Shown here: positions 47,688 through 59,560 of the stretch, in pieces
Numbering within the stretch: position 1 is the stretch's first letter
How the letters are laid out: each line of letters opens with the position of its first letter
From: Combretum micranthum
Lineage: Eukaryota; Streptophyta; Magnoliopsida; Myrtales; Combretaceae
Assembly (NCBI GenBank): GCA_024138025.1
Contig: JAMXBD010000961.1
Span: forward strand, 310,001-374,000
Length of the DNA: 64,000 nt
Direction: 5' to 3'
Position numbers and translations under genes: made by a program
Notes under the pieces: model-generated
The model's input: the letters and a program-made list of their open reading frames with translations, nothing else
Told to the model about the DNA's origin: nothing
Databases searched by the model: none

Positions 47688-49041
47688 TATTATACATGCT
47701 AGACAATTTATACCTATTATTAATTTTATGATTCTATTGATTGACATGCTTTAAAGTATTTTAGTTGCTAGTACACTTCTATACTAAATTTTATGATAAT
47801 TGATGGTGAACAATGAATTAATTAATTTTATAATATAGAGTACATAATAGACTATGATCGCTAGATCTCTTCAGAATATGACAAATTAAAAAAATCTAAA
47901 GTGTAAAACCTACATTGTAGATCAATCATGACTTAGAACGAGTAAGTGAACGTAAAAATATTGGAAGCATAAATAAAATTTTCAATAACAAATTATAGGG
48001 AGAGAGTAGATAATGTTTGTTTAGCTTTTCAAAGATAATACCTATGTTAACAAGTCTATGCTTGGCAGAAAGCTTAATAGGTCAATTTCTTAATTATCTA
48101 GATTTTGTCCTCGCTTTTAGGTTTACATTGTGGGTAGCATCTATAGGGTAGGATCGACAATATATGATCATTTGTAAAAGGTGGTAAGAGAATTGCCTAT
48201 ATTGCTACTAATTTAGGATACGACCCATGAACCCAAACATGATACGGCATAATTATAAAAAGATTGGGGTAAGCAAAAGTCGATATGATAATAAATGGGT
48301 CGAACTCAAAAGCAACACAAATTTAGAAATGTCTGGTTTTGAGTTTAGGCCCCAAACCCATTTATAAACCCATGACCTCATTAAAATGTATTATTAATGT
48401 TTTGTATTATTATTTTATTAAAATATATATTATCATCCCTAACAAAATTATAAAATGACAAAACTATCCATATAGAAATAAATTATATATATAGGTATAG
48501 TATTTATAAATTATATAAAGAACATACACATAATATATATATATATATAATATAGATCTTATCTAACAAATAATATATATAATTTACATATCAATATACG
48601 ATTGATTTTTTTGCTACACATATAACTATATATACACAACACATATATATATTATATAGTATGTAAATCAAATATTTGTAGTAATTTTATGTATCGATAT
48701 AACACAAACATATATTAAATTATAGATTATAAATATGGGTTAATTTCACTTATAGTATTTAAACTTTTTTTTTATTATAACAAAAATATATCTAAATAAA
48801 ATTTCATTATAAGAAAATATCCGAACTTTTTAAATCTGTCACCCACAGTACATTTGGATAGATTCCATCCGTTTTTTCATCCAACTGATGATGTGGCAAG
48901 CGAAAATGATTAAAAAAATTATTTTCTTGTCTGATTGGCTTTTTAAATTATTTTTTCATTTCTTTTTTACTTTTTCCTCTCTTTCCTCCCTCCCTCTCTC
49001 TCTCTTCCCCTCCCCTTCCCCCCTTCTTCTTACTTCCTCAT
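47688..49041. other. AT-rich intergenic DNA and partial short elements
   Basis: About 48220-48400 has words typical of hAT-like remnants (GGATACGACCCATGAACCC). About 48530-48720 is a TA-rich tract. From 48738 (GGGTTAATTTCACTTATAGT) a partial Mutator-like end begins. A CT-rich stretch at about 48970-49040 borders gypsy element 1. No gene is supported. Confidence 0.45.
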
Positions 49042-49846
49042 TGATGTGTGCTAGGCACGAATTTGCAATTTCCTAAACTCTAAGAATAGAAATGCTAACC
49101 TTGACTTGATGAAATATCAAGAACAGAATGAGATGCGTGATCCTGGATCGAAGAACTCCACGAACCTTGGTATAAATTGATGGCAAAACCTTAACTCATT
49201 AATTGAGTAATCTTAAGAACCTTGATATAGAAATCTTGATCCTGTAGGAAATAGCAATCAAGAACCTTGGTATAATGAAGAACGCAATAAGAATATCAAA
49301 TTCTTGAAGAATTCACAAGCTTTCAACATAACTCAAAGAGAAGAATTTCTCTCAATTGATTTCAATAATAAAAAACGATATGTTCTTCAACAAATACAAC
49401 AGACTACATATAATAACAAAAGGAAAACATAAAAAAACACAAAATAAAATGTCTGTCAAACAAACAAAGCTAGCGGCCTAAATAACTATATTGGCAGCCT
49501 TTAATACAAGAGCAGGCAGTTTAGCGGAAGCCTTAAAAACTTAATTTTGTCCAGTTTGTACGTCGGCTGTAGGCCAGCGACGTTCAATGGTAAGCTGGCG
49601 GCTTTAAGCCAGCTTTAGTCTAGTTCCACCTATTATGTTGCATTCTCTTTCTAAGTTACATGAACAATAATAAATGTATTCATTTCTAGTTCCAAATCAA
49701 TGTTAGCAAACATTGAGTAATCTTCAATAGATTTCTACACAAATCCTTGGAACTCTTCTTGAAGGTTCTTAGCTCTATTTTGAGTAATCATTCCTTTAGG
49801 TACTTGAAGTTGTTGTGGCAAGCTTGATGCAGTTATGTCTTCATCA
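49042..49846 (-). repeat. 3' LTR of gypsy element 1
   Basis: In plus coordinates it runs TGATGTGTGC ... GTCTTCATCA, so on the minus strand it begins TGATGAAG and ends CACATCA (TGAT...ATCA inverted ends). The minus-strand purine run GAGGAGAGAGGGAA lies directly before it. The size agrees with the LTR of element 2. The other LTR is outside the window, so the limits rest on this comparison. Confidence 0.65.
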
Positions 49847-50640
49847 TTCCCTCTCTCCTCGAAAGGATTTGTCCTCGAATCAGCTTCACCTTTATTAAAA
49901 GGACTTAAGTCAGAAATATTAAAGGTAACACTCATATTATACTCACTTGGCAAATCTAATTTGTAGGTGTTGTCGTTGATCTTCTCATCTACTTGAAATG
50001 ATCTATCTCCTCGAGGTTCCAACTTTAACTTCCTTAAGGTGGGAATCTCTCCTTCCTCAGGTGCACCTAAACCTAATCACCAGGTTCAAACATGACTTTC
50101 TTTCGGCCTTTATTTACCTGTTAAGCATATTGCTTGTTCCTCTTTTCAATCCGTTGTTGCACCTATTCATGTAATTTCTTTATAATTTTTTCCTTTTCTT
50201 TCCACCCAAACTAGTTCTTTCAAAGGTAATAAATCTAAAGGCATTAGTGGATTAAACCATAAATAACCTCAAATGGTGAAAAACCTGTAGCAGAGCGAAC
50301 AGTGCGATTATATGCAAACTCAATGAATGGAAGACATTCCTCCCAAGACTTCAAATTCTTTTAAATCACAGCTTGCAACAAGGTATTCATTATCCTATTC
50401 ACCATCTTAATTTGTCCATCGATTTATGGATGACAAGTGGTAGAGAATAACTAACAATGCTCTTAGGAACACCATGCAACCTGACAATCACTTTAAAAAA
50501 CAAGTCAGCAACATGAGATGCATTATCAGTTTTATAACATGCAGTAAAAGTGTGTCATCTTTGAGAATCGATTAACAACTAAAAATTATGGAATCATAAC
50601 CTCTCTTAGACCTGGGTAAACCATAACAAAATCCATATAA
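49735..50640 (-). pseudogene. gypsy element 1 integrase core and C-terminus, end of pol
   Basis: The last 95 codons (50022-49735) are open and contain the C-terminal segment typical of plant gypsy integrases: YKLDLPSEYNMSVTFNISDL, then NPFEERGNDED and a terminal MITQNRAKNLQEEFQGF. The catalytic core between 50100 and 50640 is visible only in fragments across stops and shifts. The stop at 49735 lies 112 nt inside the 3' LTR. Confidence 0.7.
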
Positions 50641-50943
50641 ATATCATTCTAGGGTTTACTAGGAACAAGTAAAGGAGTATATAAACCATGAGACATCACC
50701 CTAGACTTAGACTTCTTACAAGTCAAACAATGACTATAAATTCTTTCTACATCCCTTCTCATGTGAGGCAAATAAATGTGCTCGGTTAAATTATCTAGAG
50801 TTTTTGTCCACCAAAAATACCCCATCAAAACTTCCATTATGAGGCTCTTTAATAGGAAACTCCCTCATAGAACATTGAGGCACACCTAATTTTCCTTCTC
50901 TAAATAAAAAGTTATCATGCCTATAAAATTTTTTAAAAGATTT
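50641..50943 (-). pseudogene. gypsy element 1 integrase zinc-finger region
   Basis: The frame 50837-50649 reads YLPHMRRDVERIYSHCLTCK and then a basic stretch, the HHCC-type N-terminal domain of a retroviral-type integrase. It ends at the boundary with the inserted LTR at 50944. Confidence 0.7.
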
Positions 50944-53900
50944 TGTAACGCTCAAAAGGGTACTCTAGATGTGGCAATCCCCCACATACCGTATTAAAAC
51001 TTAAGTATGACTTTCCGAAGTCATGCGAAAGCTTCAACACTATATGTAAGGCGTCTATCACAACAATAGGAGACTCTGATGGGATATGTAGTTCGAGATA
51101 GTAAATATAACATACAAGAAATCTAGATAAATATCTAACTTCAACATTATAGGAATATGGTCCTTACATCATCTTAGGAGCATTCCCCCAATAAATCTCT
51201 AAAGAAAAAAATATCAACTTAATCTTTCACATAAAGAAACAATACTAGAACCAGAAGAATTTTAAAGGAAATCTATTCTAAGATCTTCAAAAGAATTCCC
51301 CCTAAAAGCTTCCTAAAACATAATTCCATCCAGATATATGGAGTCCTCAACAAAAGAGATATCGACTCTGTGTCAACAAAAGTCTATTGGGGTGTAAGCT
51401 TAACTAGCTTAGTAAGAATATTTCTGAATTAATGTACTTGTATCAATAAATTCAAACAACTTATTAAACAATCATATGAAATGCATCAAGCAAGTGAGCA
51501 GGCAATACATATGATATACCGAAAATCCTATATTTGAATGGATTTACCCTCCATTCGGGGTTAGGTGTTTTGGGCTCTTTAAAACCCATATTTGGAATCA
51601 ATTTATTTCCGGCTCCTACTTGCTCCATTCTGAAATAGTTCTTTCGAGCTCCTATTTGCCCATCCTTAAGTAGTCCTTTCGGGCTCATATTTGCCCATCT
51701 TTGCAGACTTGCGGGTTTCCATGAACCTGACTACTATACTCTTGTCCCATCAAGCATAGTAGCTAATGAAATGAGACTAACACGTGACATGCATGAATCA
51801 ATTAATATAACTCGTAATATGTGATTATGGTAATTTAAAGGCGATCATAGAATTTCCAGACACTCCATTATGATAATAAAACATAATTTAATTAACAACA
51901 ATTCATGTCCCGATATACTTAGTGTACTTTCAACTAATATTATCATGCATATTCCATTTTTGTCTTTTTTTTCTTAGTTCTAGTGCCTCTAAGCTATAAG
52001 CACAAACAAGTTCGTAAAATTAGGAGATAAACTCACTCGGCCATCCTTGCCATAAATTCTTTACTCTTAATAGTACTATGAATACGGATCCTCCCAAGTT
52101 TTGTTACCTAAATGAAAGAATACTTGGAATGAGTATTTCGTGGGAGTTCTACTTGAATTTTCTAGCTCTATTCTAATATTTGTGTTAAAATTCGGATAGA
52201 AGGAAATTTCAACTTAAAATGGCAATAACTTGCTCATTTTAACTTGAAATTTTGCATATTACATATTGTTTTCTACCTACTGAAAAAGATCTATCCATTT
52301 TTAAGGTTATTTTTTTGTCATAAAAAGCCATTTGAGTTATAAAACATTACGATATAGAATAGTTACGAAATTCCCAGCCCTTAAAATATGATTTTCCAAA
52401 CTTTTCTTTACCAAAAAATCCTTAAACAAATACATAGGTATGTATATGGTTGGAAAAATCCTTTTGATACATAAATAGACGCATATTTTATGCATGATTC
52501 TATTGGTATTGTCTCAACAATTATTTTTCACAAAACAAGTTGTCTTATGGTTTTGAAAAATTGGACTTTGAAAATTTTCTCTTTAAGTGATTTGAAAGAA
52601 ATTACAAATTTCGGGTTACTATATATAAGTGTTTTCCTTTTATATTTTTATTTCCTAATTCTTCAAAGATAAATTAATTTTCAAAAATTTGGCTTTAAGT
52701 TAGTTACCAATTTTATTTCTAGTGATTGAAAAATAAGGTTTTCAAAATTTTTCTTAAGTTGTTGGTGTTGTCTAATATTTAGAGTTGTGTTAAATGTATG
52801 TTATCACCTCATTTTTATATTCTTCTGCTTCTTTAGGAAATAAGTTTACCCTTTTAAAAATTCACTTTCTTGGCAAATTTTATTTCTAAGTTGGTTTTTA
52901 AAATAATGAGTTGATTTTACCTTGGTTTGAAAAACTTGCTTTACTCTTAATGTTTATTAATTGCTGGCATAATCCTTTTAGATAAGTTCATAAGAAAAGC
53001 TTTCATAATGAAGAATTATCAACATTAGAACTTAGCAAAAATTTCATTTTAACTTTGAAAAGAGAATAATAATATTAAAAATTAAGTCTTGTAGAAGCTT
53101 ACTTAGTAAGTGATTTTCAAAGTCTATGATGAACATATTTAAGTTTTATAAAAGATATGGTTAGGTTAAAATCTTAAATTTAATGCTAGAAATTATATTT
53201 TTTATGGAATATTTAGTTTTGATTTTCAAAAAAATAAGTTCATTTTATTATTTGAAGAAATCTTCATTACTTAATACTTTAAAGTTTATGATTAGCTTGT
53301 CTAAGCTTTTGAAAGGAATTTATTAAGAACCAAACTTAAGTCTTTTGTTGAAAAATCCTTTGTTAAGTGATAAGAAATTTAGTTTACTTTTCTTTATTAA
53401 AGAAAGAATCCGTTTTTATTTTTATTAAGACAACAACATTCTAATCATGCATGAATATGATTATGTAGCAATGAAAAAGGGTAAGAATAATACATAATAA
53501 GATAGAAAGAAATATAATAAGCAAATAAGCATAATAATATGGTCAAGTATTGGGAAGTCTGAGCTTAAATCAAGGCTTCTCGGACTAAGAATGTACTAGT
53601 CCCGTAAAGAAAAGTAATAAAATAAGGAAAATCATAGGAGTCTTAGATTTATGTTAAGGCTCTCCGAACTTAGATTATGGATAAGTCCTAAAAAGAAAAG
53701 AAAAGAAAAGAAAAGAAGAGAAAGAAAAGAAAATCATTTTGATTTGATAAGGACAAGTCTAAGACTAGAAAGACTAGTCTTGATAAATTGCATGAAATGA
53801 GTAAATAAATAAATTGCATTGCATAATAAATAAATGTTATATTAGTGAGCTTATATGATCTAAGAAATATATATACATAAATGTATTTACTAACATATAG

Positions 53901-54999
53901 GAGTTAAATTAGAACAATAATAACAACATAATAATATGACAATAATACTAAACAACACAATAATAAAATGAGATTTGTTTATAAACAAGAACAATACATA
54001 AACATAGTGTTGCTTCCATAACATTTATATGTTTAGGAAACACACATCATGGTTATGTTAAGTTACATAACATGGTAAAGAAATATTGATAGGATTTTTT
54101 ACTTAAGATTTAATAGAGGATTTGAAAAGAGATAAATGGGTAGTGTTATTTTGTTTTCTTGAAGAGTGGTAAATGATAGAGAGTGTTTGAGAGAGAATTG
54201 TTAGAAAGAGAAGTTGAGAGGAAAAATTGGTAGAGTTTTGTTAAGGTTTAAGAAGTATATATAAAGTGTGAAGGAGGGAAGAGGTATTTATAGAGTTTTG
54301 AAGTGAAAATTATATGTAATAAATTAAAATGAAAAAGAAAAACAGTTAGAGGATAGAGAGAGGGATACGCACCGGTTTTGGGAGTGTAGAAGGGTAGGAA
54401 TTTATTTGTTTTGTATTTTTGTAATGAAAAGTAATAATTTGTAAGGTATGACATGGATAAAGTTATATTGGAAATGTAAAAGTGTAAGAATAGGTGTGTA
54501 GATTGTAAGAAGTAGGCTACAAAAAAAAAGTAGAGATAATGAAATAGTAATGAGTAGTACAAATAGTACCATGAATAGTAGATAAGATAATTAAAATACC
54601 GATAGTAAAGAAAATATGTGTAAACGGGCTATAACTGATATTTTTAGTTATTGAAAAATTACGAAACTGATTTTTTTGAAAAACTTGTATAATTACAAGT
54701 CTTTTGGTGTTATCAGAATATTTTTACTATTTCTAGTACCAAGGCATGCTTTTCATGAATTGATCTTGTTTAGGTTCAAAACAATTCGTATTTTGACAAA
54801 TCTGATTTTTTTAAGCTATCTTGTATTATTCTAAACTATAATCCACCATTAACTTATTTCTATTGTTCTTAGGTTTTGAGCACGGGATTACTGGAGTTGA
54901 AACTGCTAGATTATCTTGATCTTAGTTGACTTTTGAAATTACGGTTTGATTAAAGTTAGAGTTTATTCCAACTTTACCCTATAAATTATGGGCTTTACA
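50944..54999 (-). mobile_element. Large LTR-like insertion (solo LTR) inside gypsy element 1
   Basis: 4.06 kb with TG...CA ends that are weakly inverted: TGTAACGC at the left and GCTTTACA at the right. Read on the minus strand it starts TGTAAAGCCCATAA and ends TTTTGAGCGTTACA, the style of big plant gypsy LTRs and similar to the solo LTR at 17379-20985. On both sides the flanking gypsy sequence resumes where element 2 is continuous. A clear 5-bp target duplication was not read (GATTT left, CATCC right). The interior is non-coding, with an AAAAG repeat at about 53689-53730. Short frames inside show no domain. Confidence 0.6.
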
Positions 55000-55500
55000 C
55001 ATCCTTTCTCACAAGCATCATAAATAGAAGAAAAATCATGATTACTAGAATATAACTCTATGATATGTTAAAAATCTAATAATTTTGCATTAAGAGTAGA
55101 GAGAAAGACATACCTATGCAATAAGGCATCAGCAACCACATTTTCTTTACCTTACCTATAGCAAATAACATAAGGGAAATTCTTAATGAATTCCATCCAG
55201 TAAGCATGCCTCCTGTTCAACTTTCCTTGCCCTTTTAAATGCTTTAGTGATTCATGATTAGTGTGAATCATAAACTCCTTTGGCCACAAATAATATTGGT
55301 AAGACTCTAAAGCTCTCACTAGCACATAAAGCTCCTTATCATAAGTAGGATAGCTTAAAGGTTCTCCATTCATCTTTTCACTGAAGTAGGCTATTAGCTT
55401 GCCCTTCTGCATTAACACAGCTTCAATGCTAATGCCAGATGCGTTGCATTCAATCTTAAAGGTCCTAGAAAAATTAGGTAAAGATAACAAAGGTGCATAA
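55000..55500 (-). pseudogene. gypsy element 1 RNase H region
   Basis: The 112-codon frame 55490-55152 carries [20 protein letters not shown] at its start and then [23 protein letters not shown] and [13 protein letters not shown], the recognisable gypsy RNase H pattern. The usual catalytic first Asp position reads CNAS (Asn instead of Asp), so the copy would be inactive. Confidence 0.75.
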
Positions 55501-56440
55501 CATAATTTATCTTTAAGTAAATTAAAAGCTTTTTCCTATGCCTCTCCCCATTTAAAGCTAACATACTTCTTCACAATCTCAGTTAATGGTGCTACTAGTG
55601 TACTAAAATCTTTCACAAAGCGTCTATAAAAACTAGCAAGCCCATGGAAACTTCTTATCTTGGTGATACTAGTAGGTATAGGCTAATCTTTAATTGCTTT
55701 AATCTTTTCTTCATCTACTTCTATACCCTTAGCATTGACAACATAGCCAAAAAAGACTACTTTTTCCAAACAAAAGGAACATTTTTTTAGATTAGCATAT
55801 AAATGCTCCTTTTTAGTACATAAAGTACACTCTACAAATGAATCATATGCTCCTCCAAATTCTTGCTGTAAATCAAAATATACAACAACAAAATTTTCCA
55901 TAAAGGGTACATAACATGGTTCATCAACCTCATGAACGTACTAGGTGTGTTAGTTAGTCAAAAAGGCATAACTAACCACTCGTAAAGCCCAAATTTAGTT
56001 TGAAAAGAAATTTTCCATTCATCCCTTTCTTTCATTCGAATCTGATGATAACCACTTATAAGATCAATCTTTGAAAATATATAAGAACCGTGCAGCTCAT
56101 TAAGCATATCATCTAACCTTGGAATAGGATGACGATACTTTACCATAGTTTTGTTGACAACTCTACAATCTACACGCATTCTCCAAGTTCCATCTTTCTT
56201 GGGCACAAGTAAGATTAGCACAGCACAAGGGCTCATGCTCTCAAGAATAAATCCCTTTGCTAATAATTTCTTCACGTGCCTTTGTATCTCCTTGTTCTCT
56301 TTAGGACTGCTCCTATAGGTAGGTCGATTCGGGACATAAGCTCTAGGTATGAAGTCAATTTGATGTTCTATATCTCTAATTGGTGGCAACTCTGCAGGAA
56401 TCTCTTTAGGAAACAAATCTTCATGTCTCTACAAAAGAGA
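55501..56440 (-). pseudogene. gypsy element 1 reverse transcriptase, broken
   Basis: The 152-codon frame 56416-55958 covers the fingers and start of the palm: HQIDFIPRAYVPNRPTYR, then [35 protein letters not shown] and YEWLVMPF. The catalytic box region near 55870-55890 reads VVVYFD and then leaves the frame, so the second Asp of the YxDD box is lost. A fragment at 55901-55683 shows the downstream LKKCSFCLEKVVFFGYVV segment. Confidence 0.8.
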
Positions 56441-56627
56441 TACAATAGAACCAGGAAGAGGAGGGTTAAGATCGTTGGTAGAAATCATTGCCTTCTTGTA
56501 TATAACTACAATCAAGGGCTTTTTCTCACTCATAGCACTTCTGATCTCACTTTTAGTGGCAAAACAATTCAATTGCTTTTTCTTCTCACTCTCTTCTTTT
56601 TTTCTCACCAGCCACTTTGTTTCTTCT

Positions 56628-57434
56628 CTATATCACTCGTGTATCATCCTCACTAGCTCTGTTGTTTTCTCTCTTTTTCTCACTGTCTCTCAATATCTCA
56701 TCTTTCTGTTTCAACTTCTTTTGATCTTCCTGAACTTTCTGCAGTGTCATACGCTTCAAATGGAATGTCTTATCATCCTTTTGCACAATGAATCTATTTG
56801 AACCCATGAATAGAATTTCTGTCAAACTACCATAGTTTGCCAAACAAAATATGACATGCATTCATGGGTATTACACCACATATTACCTCATCCTTATAGT
56901 TTCCCAAAGCAAACAATAACTTCACCTGCTTATTCACCTTTATCTCTCCAGAATCATTTAGCCATTATAACTTATATGGCCTAGGGTGTTTAAGTGTAGG
57001 CAGCTTATGTAATTTTACTAAATTAGTACTCACTACATTGACACAATTGCCTCCATCAATAATTAAACTACAAACCTTTTCTTTCACTACAGCACGAATA
57101 TAGAAAATATTCTCCCGTTGCTGTTCAAGTTCGCCTTCATCCACCTATTAGGAGTTTCCTGGTTAAGCATAACTTGAATTAATTTTCCTTTCTTGTTCTC
57201 CTTATTCTCCTTCTTCCAGTTCTTCTTCCATGAGGTAGAAGAAGTACTTTCATAACTATATTTTTCTTTCCTCTTGAGTTGCACTTGAATTTCAATGCCA
57301 TCAGGTACATTTCTTCTAACTCCATATAATGCTGCAATTCTAGCTTGTCTTCAATGTCTTTATTCATCCCATTCAAAAATCTAGCCATGGTTGCTTCATC
57401 ATCCTTCGTTACATCAATCTTCATCATGAGTATC
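56628..57434 (-). pseudogene. gypsy element 1 gag and protease remnants
   Basis: A gag piece is visible at the right (KDDEATMARFLNGMNKDIED, the usual retrotransposon gag segment), interrupted at 57435 by the LTR of element 2. Downstream, with several stops, are remnants of the protease and linker region, including IIDGGNCVNV-like codons around 57040-57070 and a Lys/Glu-rich linker at 56861-56628. Confidence 0.6.
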
Positions 57435-58242
57435 TGATATGAAACCCGCCAATCGGATGACGAAACTTGATACCAATAGGTTCGATATAAATCCCAAGAT
57501 CGTCTGTGTTTGTATGGAAACCGCAACCCGTTACCTATATGGAGGCAAGAACCTTGGTATAGATGGAAGATGCCACAATCGAATATGAAGATTTCAATTG
57601 ATAAGTCAAAGCATGAATGCCATAGACAAATCTGATAAGTTCAAAGAAGTTTTATCAAGAACTCAAGAGAAAATCTCTATTTTCAATCAATCGTGTCCTT
57701 TCATGTTCATACAACTGAAGGGGTTTATATAACAAGCAAAGAAAACCCTAAAAACTCAAAATAATAAATGATTCGTAATAAAATATAAGATGGCGGCCAT
57801 TTCAATTCAAAAAATAAAAATTAAAAGTGAACAAAATGTCTACACTGGCATTTAGGCCGGTGGCTTTCCCACGTACGCCGGAGACATACCCCTTTCGACC
57901 AGCAGCGTTGAGTGCTTCCAGCATAAGCCATCTGACGACTTCGTTTTCAGCGTTGGCTTCCATCACATATAGGCTAGCGGCAATCCAAGATAGGCTAGTG
58001 GCTTACTTGCCAGCTTTAGTCCATTTCGCTTGAAACTTGTCTTGATTCACTCCCGAGCTCGCCTTGATGATATTGATTAGTTTAGGCTCATCCTGGATTG
58101 TGCGAACGTGCGACTCCTCTTTTTGAACCTTCTGAATCAACTCGTTGAGTGCTTCTTTGAATTCTTAGCCCAACTTCTTAAAACTAGCCCAGGTGGCATC
58201 ACAAGCGGGTCTACTCTTGATCTACGAGCCATATTTCCATCA
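57435..58242 (-). repeat. 3' LTR of gypsy element 2
   Basis: 808 bp, TGATATGAAACC ... TTTCCATCA in plus coordinates (TGAT...ATCA ends). It aligns over its length with 63257-64000 and continues through repeated GGCGG/CCGCC words at about 57790-58010. The 3' end of pol reads into it (stop at 58003-58005). Confidence 0.8.
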
Positions 58243-59560
58243 TTCCCTTCCTCTTGAAAAAGATTTTTCCTCAAATCTTCATTGCTTGCATCAAAAAGAC
58301 TCAGATCAGTAACGTTAAAAGTAGCATCTACATAATGCTCACCAGGTAAATCAAGCCTGTAAGCGTTGTCATTGATGAGCTCTAGAACTTAAAAAGGACC
58401 ATCGCCTTTAGGAAATAATTTAGATTGCCTTTGCTCAGGCAATCGTTCCTTGCGCATATGAAGCTAAACCCAATCATCGAGTTCAAAGACCACTTGTTGT
58501 CGCCCTTTGTTAGCTTATTTTGTATATTGCTCAATCCATTGCTCAATGTTGAGCTTTGCCTTCTCATGAATCTACTTAATAAATTCAGTTTTCTTCCTAC
58601 CATCTAAATTCACAAACTCATGTACACGTAAAGGAGATAAATCCAACGGAGTTAATGGATTAAACCCACATACAATCTCAAAAGATGAAAATTTAGTAGC
58701 AGAGTGTATGGGGCGATTATAAGTAAACTCAACATGTGGCAAACAATCTTCCCATGTTTTAATGTTCTTTTGAATGATAGCCCTTAATATAGTTGATAAG
58801 GTCCTACTTATTACTTCCGTTTGACCATCAAATTGCGAGTGACAAGTAGAAAAAAATAATAATTTAGTGCCTAACTTACACCACAAGGTCTTCCAAAAAT
58901 AGCTTAAGAACTTTGCATCCCTATTAGAAACAATTGTCTTAGGCATACCATGCAAACAAACAACTTTTTTGAAGAATAAATCAACAACATGCGAAGCATC
59001 ATCAGTTTTGTGGCATGGAATAAAGTGTGTCATCTTTGAAAACCGATCCACAACCACAAATATGGAATCCTTAACATTTTAGACTTGGGTAATCCTAACA
59101 CAAAGTCTATAGAAATGTCAACCCAAGGTTTAGTAGGAATAGGTAACGGTATGTATAGGCCATGAGGTTGAACCTTAGATTTAGCTTGCCTATGGGTTAC
59201 ACATCGTTCACAAATCCTCTCAACATCACATCTCATGTGTGGCCAATAAAAATGCTCCTGTAAGACCCTTAAAGTCTTAGCTGCGCTAAAGTGTCCCATT
59301 AATCCCCCACTATGAGACTCCCTCACCAATAACTCTCAGATCGAACAATTAGGAATACACAGTTTGTTTTCTTAAATAAGAACCCATCATGTCTAAAGAA
59401 TTTATCATGGGCTCCATTCTCACAACAAGCATACTCTTCACAAAAATCTTGGTCCTTATCATATAGTCCTTTAATGTGTTCAAAACCAAATAATTTAGTG
59501 CTAAGCGTAGAGATAAGAGTATACCTCCTTGAAAGCGCGTTTGCAACAATGTTCGCTTTA
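58003..59560 (-). pseudogene. gypsy element 2 integrase and end of pol
   Basis: The zinc-finger part lies in 59329-59030 ([14 protein letters not shown] and later [20 protein letters not shown] pattern). The catalytic core lies in 59057-58572, with [26 protein letters not shown] and [12 protein letters not shown] marking the expected D, D and E. The C-terminal part (58570-58242) shows stops but keeps YRLDLPGEH-like and NLFQEEGND segments. After one more shift near 58160 the frame FKEALNELIQKVQKEE runs to a stop at 58003, 240 nt inside the 3' LTR. Confidence 0.75.

Larger units (their letters stand above)
49042..57434 (-). mobile_element. Ty3/gypsy element 1, left part (3' LTR to gag), interrupted twice
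   Basis: Read on the minus strand the order is gag, protease, RT, RNase H, integrase, 3' LTR, the Ty3/gypsy order. A 4.06-kb LTR-like sequence (50944-54999) sits between RNase H and the integrase zinc finger. At 57434 the gag is cut by element 2, so the 5' end of element 1 should resume beyond the right edge. All coding parts carry stops and shifts. The closest relative in this window is element 2, with the same domain order, LTR size (805 against 808 bp) and pol ending. Confidence 0.85.

Noticed and set aside
54248..54562. 104-codon minus-strand frame
   Set aside because: Aromatic-rich translation of AT-rich DNA inside the 4-kb LTR-like insertion, with no domain.
57827..58033. 68-codon plus-strand frame repeated near 63612
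   Set aside because: It recurs because both lie in the two LTRs of gypsy element 2; it is antisense to the end of pol and LTR and has no independent support.
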